Of a stretch of 64,000 bases of DNA, positions 21,925 through 35,177 are shown piece after piece (positions within the stretch are counted from its first letter, which is position 1; every line of letters starts with the position of its first letter). The notes under the pieces were generated by a model, which did not search any database, was not told the origin of the DNA, and was given only the letters and a program-made list of their open reading frames with translations. This DNA comes from Alopecurus myosuroides (Eukaryota > Streptophyta > Magnoliopsida > Poales > Poaceae), in contig CM054062.1 of assembly GCA_028641055.1 (NCBI GenBank), forward strand, positions 181,778,860 to 181,842,859. The letters run 5' to 3'. Both the position numbers and the translations under genes were made by a program.

Positions 21925-22316
21925 GGGTCTCTTTGGATCAAACGAATTTCATAGGAATTCTGGAGGATTTCAAACCATAGGAATTTTTCCTACGGAATGC
22001 CTTTGGATTGTAGGATTGACACCACCGAATTCCTAAGGAATCTATTCCTTTGCCCTCCATTCCATATGAATCTCAACATGAGGTCCAACCTCTTTTTATT
22101 TTTTCCTTTGAGAAGTCCAATGCACTCATACTCTATCTCTCTACTCGCTCTCCCCATTCCTGCAAAATTCCTGTGTTTTTTCCTGCGCGCCATCCAAACA
22201 CAGCTCTTACAGAATTCCTATGTTTTAAAATCCTGTAGGAATTGAAATGCATGACATTGCAATCCTTTGTTTTTCCTATTCCTATGTTTTGAAAATCCTT
22301 TGAACCAAAGAGGCCC
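21925..22316. mobile_element. TIR MITE inserted in the LINE
   Basis: The left end GGGTCTCTTTGGATCAAA and the right end TTTGAACCAAAGAGGCCC are near-perfect 18-bp inverted repeats. The inside is AT-rich and symmetrical, with repeated GAATTCCTA and CCTATG pieces. LINE reading frame lies on both sides. No clean target duplication was found, so the superfamily is left open. Confidence 0.75.
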
Positions 22317-22318
22317 TG

Positions 22319-22454
22319 AGGTCATGGCAGAGCTGATTTTGTATGTGAACTCACATATATCCTCTCAAACTACTTTAGCCACAACACACTCAAAGAATAG
22401 GTGTTTGCAAGTTTCAGACTCAGAACAGAAAATACAAGAACTATCACTCAAGTT
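22319..22454 (-). pseudogene. LINE ORF2 zinc-binding region (zf-RVT)
   Basis: On the minus strand the frame reads CIFCSESETCKHLFFEC, the cysteine/histidine zinc-binding motif that follows RT in plant LINEs. Positions 22450-22454 (AAGTT) are the left target duplication of copia-1. The frame continues without loss into 52996 and above once the copia stack is disregarded, proving that this is the same LINE. Confidence 0.85.
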
Positions 22455-22626
22455 TGTTAGGATTTGTCCTTATCATTGTAAACCGGATACACCCAAATGA
22501 GGTGGTTCGTCTAGATTGGTTATTCTCCCCTGATCTCTCTCTGTATTCGTTTAGGCTTATGCATCTATATATTAACACGCAATCGATGTGAGGCCAAGCA
22601 TCGTTCCCTGCCTATACCGATTAATA
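22455..22626 (+). repeat. 5' LTR of copia-1 (172 bp) and PBS
   Basis: It starts TGTTAGGATTTGTCC and ends CTATACCGATTAATA, followed by CGTATCAGAGCC (22628-22639), a slightly altered form of the TGGTATCAGAGC initiator-tRNA-Met PBS. The same ending precedes the right target duplication at 52991. Confidence 0.85.
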
Positions 22627-22754
22627 TCGTATCAGAGCCAAAACCTCTTCCTTGACATCAAACCCTAGAACACCAATACCGAAACACCCAATACCCAGAA
22701 AAGCCAATCTACCAAAACCAATCTACCGAACACCCAAAACCTAAAGAACCCATC

Positions 22755-25700
22755 ATGATCACCACGCCCATGGCATCATCATACACCTCAAGTGCTCCAA
22801 AGAACGAACTACCTCCTATGGAAGGCCCAGGTCATGCCGACCCTGCGCGTGCGAGGGCGCCCGGCCTGCTGGAAGGAAAGGAGCCGGCGCCACCGGAGTT
22901 CATCACCGAGAAGAAGGATGACAAGGACATCACTGTCCTTAACCCGGCCTACGACACCTGGCTCCTACGAGATCAGCAAGTCTTGAGCTACCTGCTCAAC
23001 TCTCTGTCGGTGGAGATTCTGGCCCAAACCATTGGGTTAGATCATGCGTCAGAGGTCTGGGAGCTGATCACCTCGATCTTCTCCTCGCGCTCCAAGGCCA
23101 ACGTCGCGCATCTTCGTGGCGAGCTTGCAAACACCAAGAAGGAGAACCAGTCCGCCAATCAGTACATCGGCAAGATGAGAGGATTCGCCACCGAGCTGGT
23201 GGCAGCAGGCCGCACCATCGACGAAGACGAACTGGTGGAATTCATCCTCAATGGGCTCGATGACGAGTACACCTCCCTAGTGTCCTTGGTTAATGTCATG
23301 GCCAGCTGCTCCGTTAGCGAGCTTCACGCCGTGATATCGGCCTACGACATGCGGCAATCACAGCTATCTGGCGGCGGGCAGAAGGGATTCGACAGCTCCG
23401 CCAACGTCGCGCGCCGAGATCGTCGCGACACCTACTACAACAACAACTACAGAAGCAACGGCCGTGGCCGTGACGGTCGCGACTATGATCGTGGAGAGGA
23501 TGGTGCCTTTCGCGGTCGGTTCCAAGACCGTGGAGATACTGGTGGACGACGCAACTATGATCGTGATGGTGGTCACCATGGCGGGCGAGGCCGTGGCCCC
23601 GGAGGGCGGTCTCCGTCACGCTACCAAGATGTCGACTGTCAGATCTGCAAGAAGCACGGCCACCCAGCCAACGAGTGCTGGTGGCGCTACGAAGAAAGCA
23701 GAGACAATGGTGGCGCTTTCCGTGACCGCACAGGTGATCGCGGTGATCATGGCAAGGGTGCCAATGCAGCATGCGGTGTGGACACCAACTGGTATCCCGA
23801 CACCGGAGCGACCGACCACATCACCGCCAACCTAGAGAGACTCATGACACGGGACAAATACTGTGGCAGCAACAAGATCCACACTGCAAATGGTGAAGGT
23901 ATGCACATTAGTCATATTGGAGATTTATTTATTCAAACCCCCATTAATAATCTTCAACTCAACAACATTCTTCATGTTCCTAGTGCGACAAATAATCTAC
24001 TTTCTGTTCATAAGCTTGCTTTAGATAACAATGTGTTTCTTGAATTTCATCCTTGGTATTTTTTGATTAAGGATCGGGACACGAAGAGCACTCTTCTTAG
24101 AGGGAAATGTGAGGGTGGCCTCTACCCTATCATCTCATCATCATCCAAGAACAAGCAAGTTTATGCCACTACAAAGCCCACCTCTTCAAGGTTGCATAGT
24201 CGCCTTGGTCATCCAAATAAAGTTGTAGTTCAACACATTCTCAATAAGTTTTGTCTTCCATATTCTAAGGATTCTAGTCTTGAAACTATTTGTGATTCTT
24301 GTCAAAGAGCAAAAAGCCATCAATTACCATAGCATGTTTCCACAATTGTTTCCAATTTCCCTTTACAACAAATCTTTTCTGATGTTTGGGGCCCTGCAAA
24401 TACCTCTGTAGGACGCCACAACTACTATGTTAGTTTTATTTGCTGATGTTTGATGACTTTAGCAAATTCACATGGATATATTTGCTGAAAAAGAAATCTG
24501 ATGTATTTGATGTTTTTCACAACTTCATGAATCATGTTGAAAGTAAGTTTGGAAGAAAAATTGTTACTATGCAAACAGATTGAGGAGGAGAGTATGAAAT
24601 ATCAAATCCTTTCTTTCAAAAACTTGGCATATCCCATCATGTATCATGTCCCTATGCACACCAACAAAATGGATCGGCAGAAAGGAAACATCGCCACATA
24701 GTAGAGATTGGTCTTGCTCTTCTAGCTCATGCATCCATGCCTTTGAAATTTTGGGATGAGGCATTCCTCACAGCTACCTATCTCATTAATCTTATGCCAA
24801 GTAAAGTTATCAGCAATATTAGTCCCTCTGAAAAATTACTAGGAATCCCACCAAATTACACATCTCTCCAAGTGTTTGGTTGTGCTTGTTGGCTAAATTT
24901 ACGTCCATACAATAACAAAAATTGTCCTATCGATCTAAGCAGTGCGTGTTTATTGGGTATAGTCCAAGACATAAAGGGGTGAAATGCTTGGATGTTTCTA
25001 CTGGCAGAGTCTACATATCAAGAGATGTTGTTTTTGATGAAGAGATTTTTTCCTTTGCCTCTTTGCGTCCCAATGCTGGTGCACTTCTTAGAAAAGAAAT
25101 CCTACTCCTTCCTAATCATATTTTTCCAGAAAATGGGGGCCCGAATAATGATGAACTAATGACTAACAATACCTCACCACAGAATACTATTAGTGTTGTG
25201 TAGGTTGCTGCAAAAAAATTGGGAAGTTTTGATGTAGGTTTGAGCCAAAACGGAGGAGAAGACGTTGATCATTTTAAGGAGCAAAACGAAGAACCAGGCA
25301 GCGGCAGATCCAATGTTGATTCTGGATCGGGTGCGGATCCCGGCACTGACATCGGAACTGACCCCGGGGACGATCTTGTCCCCAATGATGAGGAGACAAC
25401 AGCGCTAGACACACAGGCACAGGATTCCGCACCCCCGACCGCGCCTGCCTCACCCTCCGCACCTGCCTCACCCTCTTGCTCCGTGCTGAGCGAATCAGCG
25501 CCTGCCACGCGTGACGCCACCTCCGCTCCGTCCCCACACGCATGCAGTCCCACCGCTCCAGGAAAAAATGGTGGACCGCAGGAGTCCACGCGGCCGTCCC
25601 GCACTCGTCGCACGCGCTCCAAGCCAGCGGGGGGGGGGGGGGATCCTCTGTGATTGGAGACCCTGCAGCTCCTCCTGCGCGCAGTACAAGGTTGTAGAAA

Positions 25701-26946
25701 GGGATTTCTAATCCAAAAATTATTACTGATGGACGAGTTCGCTATAATTTTTTGTGTACTTCAGGAGAACCAAACACACTGCAAGAGGCACTGGATCATC
25801 CTGACTGGCATATAGCGATGGATGAATAATATACTGCACTAAAAAAAAATCAGACATGGCATCTAGTACCGTCACATCATGGTGACAACAATGTTATTGA
25901 CGGCAAATGGGTTTATAGGATTAAAAGAAATACTGATGGTTCTATTGACCGTTATAAAGCTCGTTTGGTAGCAAAAGGTTTTAAGCAACGTTGTGGTATT
26001 GATTATGAGGACACTTTTAGCACTGCTGTTAAAACTGCTACAATTCGTCTTGTCCTAGCTATTTCTATGTCCAGGGACTGGCATATTAGGTAACTTGATG
26101 TCAAGAATGCGTTTCTTCATGGCATTCTGGAAGAGGAAGTCTATATGAGTCAACCTCCTGGGTATGAAGATGAAAGTAAACCTCATCATATTTGCAAATT
26201 TGACAAAGCTTTATATGGTCTTAAACAGGCACCAAGAGCATGGTATTCTCGGTTGAGCACTAAACTTCAGCTCTTGGGGTTCAAACCGTCACAAGGGGAT
26301 ACATCTCTGTTTATCTATAATCAGTCAGGTATAACAACATTTGTTCTTGTTTGTGTGGATGATATCATAGTCACAAGCTCCTCTCATCAAGCTATCACAA
26401 CTCTACTAGATGATTTGAATAAACATTTTGCTATTAAGGATCTTGGAGATATTCATTTTTTCTTGGGTATGGAAGTAAAGAAGATTGATAAGGGATTAGT
26501 TCTTACTCAAGAAAAATATGCTTCTGAATTATTAGCAAAAGTTGGGATGAACAATTGTAAGCCTTCAGTTACACCTCTATCTTCTGTTGAAAAATTGTCA
26601 GCATATGAAGGATATCCTCTCAGCTTAGATGACAACACTAGATACAGGAGTATAGTTGGTGGTTTACAGTATTTAACACTTACAAGACCTGATATTTTCT
26701 CAGTTAATAAAGTGTGTCAGTTTCTTCATGCACCCACCTCAGTACATTGGACTGCTGTAAAAAGGATATTGCGCTATGTGCAAAGTACTCTTACTACTAG
26801 ACTTACTTTCAGAAAATCAACCTCTACTCTTATTAGTGCCTTCTCAGATGCTGATTGGGAGGGTTGAATTGATGATAGGAGATCAATTGGTGGATTTGAT
26901 ATATATTTTGGTCCTAATCTTATATCTTGGAGTGTCAGAAAGCAGG
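22755..26946 (+). pseudogene. Copia-1 gag-pol, several stops and a truncation
   Basis: The frame from 22755 encodes Gag with an Arg/Gly-rich part and a CCHC knuckle at 23637 (CQICKKHGHPANEC), protease DTGA at 23799-23810, and the GAG-pre-integrase motif (LHSRLGHPN). A TAG at 24330 replaces an expected Gln. Integrase (24333 to about 24980) has further stops and frameshifts, but QQNGSAERKHRH is clear. A Ser/Pro-rich spacer with a 14-base G run (25629-25642) precedes RT. RT has [22 protein letters not shown] and VDDIIV with both catalytic Asp codons (26358-26363). RNase H breaks off at WSVRKQ where copia-2 begins. Stops at 25828 (GAA to TAA) and 26092 (CAA to TAA) are also present. It is not functional. 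Confidence 0.85.
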
Positions 26947-28267
26947 TGAAAGATCATCTTCCGTTTTGATAATTAATGACAACATAACTATTGGACTAAT
27001 GTCTATTTGAGAGTACTTGCAGGTCCTATTTGATATATATGAAAATGCCCAGGTTCATCAAGTATGCAATCTCTATGGGTTACAAAAATGTTTCGAACAG
27101 AAAGAGCTCGAAGAAACAAAGCTTTGGTGCCATTTTTGCAAGCAGCGGAGGCTCTAGTGAAACCACCGGAACCTCCGCCCCATGCATTGCCCAGTTCATC
27201 TAGGCGCTAGCCTCCGGTGGAGGATCCGGTGGAACCTCCGCTAAAAGCACCTTCGGCTGCATAAGAGCGAAGGCTCCAGCGGAGCCTCCGGTGAAACCAC
27301 CGGAGCCTCCGCTGGCTCCACTGCCCCACTGTGGGGCTAGCCTCCGGTGGCGCCTTCGGTGTGGTCTCCGCTAAAACCCCCTTCGGGTGCATAAGAGCGG
27401 AGGCTGCTGTGGAGCCTCCAGTGGGCGGAACCTCCACCGGAGCCTCCGCCCTGCAGGATCCAGTTTGAAGAAAATGAGTTGCGCGTGTGCGCGTATGTGA
27501 AGACCACCGGAGCCTCCGGTGCTGCGTGGATTGCACAACGACCACTTGGGGGAAGGGGTATTTAAAGCCTTCCCCTGCCTCATAAATTCCCAAGCTTTTC
27601 CCATTCTCTCTCCTAGCCATTAATGAAATCTTCAACCTCCTAGATCTCCCTCTCCAACCACCCAAACACTTTGAAACTTTGTGGAGAGCTAGAGGAGACC
27701 TAGATCCGTGATTCCACCAAAGGAATTTCAAATCCATCCACCACATCCTAGTAGATCTAGAATCCTACTTGAGGCCTAGAATCCTTAGTAGATCTTGTGC
27801 TCGTAGCTTCCACCTTGTTGCAAGAAGCTTCGGATCCGTTGAGAGCCTCCGTCCATCTTGTGGAGTGTCCTCAACCTTGTGTAGAGTTTTGGTCAACGCG
27901 TTCAAGTCGACCTCATAGTGGAAACGAGAATCTCCCTCACCGGAGAAGCTCAAGGAGAATAATGTGTGCACAACCGTGCTATTGAGGAGCGCCTAGGTGG
28001 CTCCCCACCTCTCCAACGTAGACGTACTTCTCTTGAGAAGGAACTACGGGAAACATATCCTTGTCTCCTTGTTTACACTTGTGGTTTACCATGTTGCCTT
28101 TCGTTTTACTTCTGTTACGTATCTTATATTGTATCACTTAGGTTGATCACCTGGTTGCACATCTAGAGAACCTTATCTTATCTTGCTTAGCCATAATTAA
28201 AAGGAAAAGAAGAAAAATTGGTAGTCAACCTATTCACCCCCCCTCTAGTGACCATAGTGCACTTTCA
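26947..28267 (+). repeat. 5' LTR of copia-2
   Basis: 1321 bp from TGAAAGATCATCTTCCG to GTGCACTTTCA. Positions 27140-27530 hold degenerate GC-rich repeats of CCGGAGCCTCCGCTGG type in both orientations. GGTATTTAAAGCC at about 27557 is a TATA-like promoter. PBS TTGGTATCAGAGCC follows at 28269. Confidence 0.9.
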
Positions 28268-28319
28268 ATTGGTATCAGAGCCTCGGCTCTTGCTAAGGGC
28301 TTAACCGCCTAAGAGTATA

Positions 28320-29867
28320 ATGGTCAATGAAAATGAGCCCGGCGGTTCTAGTGCGGAAATCGCCAAAATGGCCGACACTATAACTAACCTACAAGAAACG
28401 GTTGGAAACCTCCCAACCGATATGTCCAAGGTTAGCTCTAGTGTTGGCTCGGAGGTTTCTAGCATAAAGAAAATGTTGGAGGCCATGATGGGGAAAACCA
28501 AGGAGTCCAAGGAACCACCTCTCACCGCCGATGATGTTAGCTCGGATGATGAGTCCATTCCGGACATCGCCGAAATGGAAGCTAACATTGCTTTAGTCAA
28601 TCCGAAAGCCAAGGCAAAAGCCGATAAAAAAGGCTAAGAGCGGTGGGAGCTCCGAAGGCTCCAAGTCTCAATCGGCTAACGGTTCGGGGGCTAACTCAAA
28701 AGTACCACCACCTCCCAATTATGACACTATCCATCCTATTGCCACAATGCCACACATTCTAAATGTTGGAGTTCCTCCCATGCTTAAACCTAACGAATTC
28801 TCTTCTTGGAAGTTCGATATGGAGTCTCATATTTCAGGGCCTTGCACCGCCTTGTGGAGAAGTGTTCTCCATGGATTTCATCCTCACTATGCAAACAACT
28901 TGACTCCAAGAGAAGACGTGGAATTTCAACTCAACAATATTGCTCTTGTCACTATCCAGAAGACTCTCCCAAGAGAACATCTTGAACACATCCGCGGTAT
29001 CAAGACCGCCAAGGAGGCTTGGGATAAACTTGAAACCTTGTTTCAAGGCAATGCTAGCATCCAATCCTCCAAGTATGATGTGGCTCTTGACAAGTCCGAA
29101 AACTTCGTTATGCTTGAAGATGAAAGTCCCGAAGAACTATAGAGAAGAGTTGTCACTCTTGGCAACCAATTGAGGGACTTTGGAAAAGAAGAGATCTCCG
29201 ATGAGTGGATCAAGAGGAAGTTTGTCAAGTCCTTAACTCCTTTAGAGAAGAACCTCTCCACTAGCATTCAAACAATATCGGAATACAACTCTCTCAACTC
29301 CATTGGTGTTATTAGTGAGTTCATAGCCATATCCCTATCTCACAAGAGCTCGGATGATGCTCTCGCTCGCTCAAGAGGAGTTGGAAAGTCTCCGAACCTC
29401 GCCTTGAAGTCTAAGGCGGTTGCTCGGATAGAAGAAGTGGATGAGGACGATGAGGATTATGAGGACTATGAAGATACATACAAGGGTGCTCACAAGTGCA
29501 TTGATCTTGCCATGCACGGTTATTGGAAGAGATGGGAGGCTCACAAGGCCGGTGCTCCTAGACCTTCATGAAACAAGATATACAAGAAGAAGGGGGAGCG
29601 GCTAAGGACATGCTTCAATTGTGGAAGTGCAAATCACTTCGTCAAGGAGTGTCCTTTTGAGCCAAGAGAAGAGAATGAAGGGAAGCTTGTTCGCAAGGAC
29701 AAGAACAAAACTCCACAAAACAAGAATCTCGCTAGAAGAGTCCCAAGGGCTCTATATGTTCAAGAAGTCCCCATATTGGAAACATACTACTCTGGAGATG
29801 AAGGAGAAGATGAAGTCGTAGGTGTGGCCCATGTCGCCATAGCTACAACTTCCTATTCATCGGTCTC
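28320..29867 (+). pseudogene. Copia-2 gag, 5' part, split by E3
   Basis: Start ATG at 28320, 53 bp after the LTR. The N-part is charged (EIAKMADTITNLQETVGNLP). A one-base gain in an A run at about 28625-28631 breaks the frame, which resumes as SGGSSEGSKSQS. The UBN2-like Gag core follows (SSWKFDMESHISG, AKEAWDKLETLFQGN), with stops at 29140 (TAG) and 29569 (TGA). The CCHC knuckle CFNCGSANHFVKEC starts at about 29612. The frame is open up to the E3 target site GTCTC (29863-29867) and resumes in phase at 44113. It would form virus-like particles but is dead. Confidence 0.8.
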
Positions 29868-30752
29868 TGATAAGGGGTGGCCCAATCTTCTCAGTGAACT
29901 CACAGATAACTCCAGTATGATAACTAGTGCGCCACTAAGAACTCTCCCGGCTGATCCCTGATGCCAATGCAAAAGATAGCAATCCCAAGGATATTCTCAA
30001 TCCACACTCTTGCACAAGTAATCCACCGACTACAAGTGGTCCTGTACCGTCTTATTCCCAGTGGAACAGCAGGTATCACGTAAAGTTTGCAGATGAACTT
30101 CCAGATGAAAGGCTTACAAGCAGTTTCAATTTAGAGGTCTAGGGTTTTTGGGTTTAACGTAGTATAATCTATTCCACACGCAGGTGATAGCTATATATGA
30201 GGGAGGGGTGTCTCCCCACGAAATTGACCTATTCCTACTTGTTTGGACTCAACCAACTCGGATACAAACTGACCCAACATGGGTGCAGCCAATTGGACTC
30301 GATTTGGAAACTGGCAGAAAACTATTCGTGAATTGTTTCGGTCACCACGGATTGCACGAGTCGAATTTGTTTATGAGGCCGGATCCATTGGAAAGCCCAT
30401 CAAATTTCCTAATCGTATTGTGCCCGTTTGCTGTATTTGGAGCCCGTATGAAGAATCCATGACTATTTCAAATTCGGGACTTCTGCCAGTCCGAACTGAA
30501 ACATTATTTCCTTGTTGTTGTTTTCCACGCCTCCTTCTCTTGCTTCTTGCTTCCTCTTCTCCATCCATGTTTGTGTTATTAATAAACCTAATCATACATA
30601 AATTCATAGGCTTAGGTAGTATAACATTCTCATAAACACAAACATTATTTGTTAGGAAAAAATTCACCTTATAATAAACATCAGTGAGGCTTAATATTTC
30701 TTTCCAACTCAAGCATGAATAAACCTCATGGACCTCTATTATGTCCCTATCA
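29868..30752 (-). repeat. 3' LTR of E3
   Basis: On the plus strand it runs from TGATAAGGGGTGGCCC to TATGTCCCTATCA; the minus-strand start is TGATAGGGACATAATAG. It matches 43259-44107 with scattered differences; a segment near 30220-30245 (CCCACGAAATTGACC and following) is absent in the other copy. Confidence 0.9.
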
Positions 30753-30766
30753 TCCTCCCTTTCTTC
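30753..30766 (-). other. Polypurine tract of E3
   Basis: GAAGAAAGGGAGGA on the minus strand, directly next to the 3' LTR. The preceding codons (SRTSCLEEREDD) resemble the usual end of gypsy polyproteins. Confidence 0.7.
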
Positions 30767-30893
30767 AAGACAAGACGTCCTCGGCTTGTAGTAGGCTGAA
30801 AGTGGAAGAAACAAAAAGAACAACGTGTATGCACAATACAAATATCTATAATGAGGTGCATTAGTTGTTATAATATCATAAAATTGTGCCCAA

Positions 30894-31075
30894 GACATGT
30901 GACCACGAATTTTGCTTAAAAACATCACATAATTGTCATAGCACTCCATAAAATAGTAATCACAATTGCAAATATAAGTGAAACGACATGTGACCACGAA
31001 TTTTGCTTAAAAACATCACATAATTGTCATAGCACTCCATAAAATAGTAATCACAATTGCAAATATAAGTGAAAC
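30894..31075. repeat. 91-bp tandem duplication in E3
   Basis: The block GACATGTGACCACGAATTTT through AAGTGAAAC occurs at 30894-30984 and again at 30985-31075 without visible change. It lies just left of the Helitron. Confidence 0.9.
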
Positions 31076-32734
31076 TCAATAAATCATGATCAAAATGAGA
31101 ATCATATGTGTATATATTTTTATTGTTTAGTATCAACTAGCAAAGTGGCCCGCGCACATGCGCGGGAAACTACCTTCGATAGGTCGTTGAAATACTTTTT
31201 AAAATGTTCTCTCTCCCTCAATCTCTCTATATATATTCAATAATATATTCGACATATAAGTATGTGTTCCATCATTGTTTTATAACTTTCGTTACTAATA
31301 CATGCTAAGGTACATGTCCACAAAAATATTAGAGTTTTATATTCCTTGAAAAATAGTTTGATGTAATATGTGTTTCACTTTTTTTTGCATACTATAAGTG
31401 AAAATCATGAATTGGAGAACGTAAAGGTCAAACATTCCTTATATTTTAATAAGGTAGCAGTACACATACCTTTATCGTAGAATTCCTTGATAATCTAGTA
31501 AAAATTATATTATTTAATATAAAAATAATCATAAAATCTATGGTATGTACATATTAAATGGATCGATGTTTGGTTGTTTTCCATAATTAAGTATTCTTAA
31601 TATCAGTACAATATCTTCTCCGAAAAAAATCAAAGTAACACGTGATCATTCAATTAGATAAAGTACTCTTACTATGGAGTATTTAATAATGTTTTCATTA
31701 CCCTTAAGAATGCCAAGCATAAATATTGTTGTAAAAATAAAAATTATTATAGGAATTTGAGGATTCATTCTAAATCGTTTTTCTTATGTTAGCTTTCTAT
31801 CTTAATTGATCTTATATTTGTATGGTTTCAATGTTCACAAATGATGATTATACTCGCATTCGCGTTTGCCCCCAAACAATTACTTTTTCCTTAATTTCAC
31901 TTAAAAAATATGGGTCTAATATATTAAGTAGAGATACTTATACATTAGGCAATCAGTATAGGATGTCAAATTGTTTAGAATTTTGACATTTTTTTTCTTA
32001 CTCATCGTACACCGCTTTATCTGTATCGTGAACAATCTTACAACATCACATGGTTTCAATGGTTGCAAGTGAATTTACTATACTTGCGCCCCTGTTAACA
32101 TGTGGTAATATTTGTGCCTTACATTCACTCAAAAGAATATTAGTCGATTATATAAGATTAGTGACACGCTTTTGTAAATTATGTTGATGTGTATAGGTCC
32201 TAACATGCAAAATTCTATGTTAATTTCCAGAATATCTGGTGATGTGATAATATTGACCAAACGGAGAAGTAATGATTTTATGGAGCAATAAAAAAATACG
32301 TGATGTTTATTGGTTCTAACACGCACAATTCCTCATGAGACCATAGATTCTACCGTTCTAGTAATAATTATATGAAGTAGTGAAGGGACAAAAAAAAATG
32401 GTTCATCAATAATATAAATGCTATGTTCAGGTTCGTCAGGTATACTCCCTCTAATATAAAGAAGCAAATAAGTCTATTCATTTTAATTTTTCGTAAGATC
32501 AACGTGTAATTACTTAGCATGGAACACCCCAAAAGTAAGTTGTTTTTTGAGGAAGCAACTCAAACCTAATATTCTTGTGTTTCCTCAAATGTAGAAAAAG
32601 TATAAGTGATACCGTAAATGCTTAGCTCTCATGCATGTACATGATGCATGAGCAAGGTATTCATGGCGGATACGGACATGCCGGATGCATGAGGAAATTC
32701 TTCTTTTGCATGACCGGCGGGTGTGCATTGAGGA

Positions 32735-32853
32735 TTAATTGGAGTCCATGCATGCAACATGTTGGACAGTCGGTCGATCGGAATGTCGGATGAATTGATG
32801 ATCTTGAGGATGGCGAATTCTCGACAGCGAGCACTCTTCTGTTTCCTGGCACA
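32735..32853 (-). other. Exon-like segment in Helitron (candidate captured exon)
   Basis: A minus-strand polypyrimidine acceptor TTTCCCTCCAG ends at 32854. The following frame continues the phase left by the 34133-34061 segment and reads VCQETEECSLSRIRH... to a TAA at about 32735-32737. Another frame (CARKQKSARCREFAILKI...) is open even longer. I do not recognise either product, and it may be chance. Confidence 0.3.
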
Positions 32854-33851
32854 CTGGAGGGAAAATATACAAGAAAAAATAGATTATACGCGAGGAGACA
32901 CATAGTATATAATGACGGTCAGAGATATTTTTTCGTTTTATGTGGTTCATCGATTAAATGAGGGTACGCCGAATTAACGGTTAGATGTTGTGCCTTTTTG
33001 ATATTTTCTAGGATGTCTATCTTTTTTACTAATTAATCCGTCATGTATTTTAATATATAATATATGAAATAAATTCTTGTCATGAGAATCAAATAGCGAC
33101 ATGAGATATATACTACGCATACGATTTTCATATCCCCCGTATGAATATTTTTTACAGAAAATCCTCCATCTTAATACTATAATGTAATTGGTAGTAAAAT
33201 GAGCCAAACCTTGACTCGTGTATGTCTAAAACGGTACTATGTCTAAATCAGTACTGAATCGTTTAAGGCTGTGGGGGCACCATGTATGATATACCCCATC
33301 GATTAAGAAATAGTTGTAAAACCACGACAACCATCGGAATGGAGGAAATAGAATACACCAAACGACTTAGAGGTTTTTTCTAATCCTATGTAGTAGTTGT
33401 TTTTACACCTATGTCAGCTTTGTATGTTCGTTGATCAACATCCAACCATCCACATCTAAACCTATTTTAGTTTAATCTACAATTATAAAATGCAGTCAAG
33501 TTGAGAAAAAATTACACACTTGCAATACTGCATGCATGCAATTTTGTATGTATGATATTCATTAATATCCATGAAGCTAGATTAGCAAAAAAAAAAAAAA
33601 GACCTATGCTGCAATTAGTTAACATTTGCAAGGAGCGTGTGTTCATGCTATTGTTGATCAAGCGATCAATACACACCTTCTGTTTTTCCGCCGATTCCTA
33701 TTTGCTCGCATGTACCTATATGCTTGTATCCATCTAGCTTCGTCCCTAAGGTTAATTGAAATCCCTGAATCATGTATCGTGCTCAATCTTATCACACGCA
33801 ATGCCTCCACGGTTTGACTGAATCAAAAACCATTGTGTCAATATTTTGTTG

Positions 33852-35177
33852 TATACTCATGATAATATTGGATTATCTTTTTTCAGAACATATTTTAACA
33901 ACTAATTGTGTGTAGACAACTTCCGATGTTCGAGTTCACGTATTAAAATTAAGAAGACACAAGTTTTCACAGAGATAGAGTGACAGACCACACAACAAAA
34001 TTGACAAACCACATACACCGGAGAAACCAAAACTGCATGCATCATACTCTTGATACGCACCTTGCCGCATGTGGTTGATCGGGTCTCCCGCGCAGTACCT
34101 CAGAAAGAAAGAGTAATCAAAAGACACGCAAACCTGGAAATTATTTTTCATGAAAGGATCTATCTAAGGACGTACATACAGGACAGTTGGCATGCTGTTA
34201 ATTTATATTTACCTGACTTGCAGTAGTAAGGACAGTAGGCTCGGAGCCATCTGCTAATGGTGATTTAACATGGTGATGCAGATACATGTTTTCGTCCGCA
34301 TGCTCATGCTGATTAAAGGGGAGATCGAGCTAGCTATCAGGGGGCTTCAAGCTGGTAATATGGGATTGATGAATCAGGAAGCCTCACTGTGTTGCCATCG
34401 GACAACCGTAAATCTTAGAGTATCCCTGCACGTGCTGACCATGCGTCATCGTCACCACAGGATTGCTGTAAATAGAATAATATCACGGTGGTCGGGAGAT
34501 TGCTACATATACTGTATACTCATGATAATATTGGATTATCTTTTTTCAGAACATATTTTAACAACTAATTGTGTGTAGACAACTTCCGATGTTCGAGTTC
34601 ACGTATTAAAATTAAGAAGACACAAGTTTTCACAGAGATAGAGTGACAGACCACACAACAAAATTGACAAACCACATACACCGGAGAAACCAAAACTGCA
34701 TGCATCATACTCTTGATACGCACCTTGCCGCATGTGGTTGATCGGGTCTCCCGCGCAGTACCTCAGAAAGAAAGAGTAATCAAAAGACACGCAAACCTGG
34801 AAATTATTTTTCATGAAAGGATCTATCTAAGGACGTACATACAGGACAGTTGGCATGCTGTTAATTTATATTTACCTGACTTGCAGTAGTAAGGACAGTA
34901 GGCTCGGAGCCATCTGCTAATGGTGATTTAACATGGTGATGCAGATACATGTTTTCGTCCGCATGCTCATGCTGATTAAAGGGGAGATCGAGCTAGCTAT
35001 CAGGGGGCTTCAAGCTGGTAATATGGGATTGATGAATCAGGAAGCCTCACTGTGTTGCCATCGGACAACCGTAAATCTTAGAGTATCCCTGCACGTGCTG
35101 ACCATGCGTCATCGTCACCACAGGATTGCTGTAAATAGAATAATATCACGGTGGTCGGGAGATTGCTACATATACTG
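33852..35177. repeat. 663-bp tandem segmental duplication in Helitron
   Basis: Units 33852-34514 and 34515-35177 begin TATACTCATGATAATATTGG and end GCTACATATACTG. All open frames inside the two copies translate identically, and no differences were seen by eye, so the duplication is recent. Confidence 0.9.
34061..34308 (-). other. Two exon-like segments in Helitron duplication
   Basis: On the minus strand: 34308-34213 (96 bp, acceptor CCTTTAATCAG, donor GTAAAT; reads HEHADENMYLHHHVKS) and 34133-34061 (73 bp, acceptor ATTTCCAG, donor GTGCGT; reads VCVSFDYSFFLRYCAGD). The phases join. The same pair recurs 663 bp to the right (34971-34876 and 34796-34724). Helitrons often carry host exons. The source gene was not recognised. 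Confidence 0.35.

Noticed and set aside
23314..23772. Antisense His/Arg-rich ORF in copia-1 gag
   Set aside because: Shadow of the Arg/Gly/Asp-rich gag linker in the sense frame.
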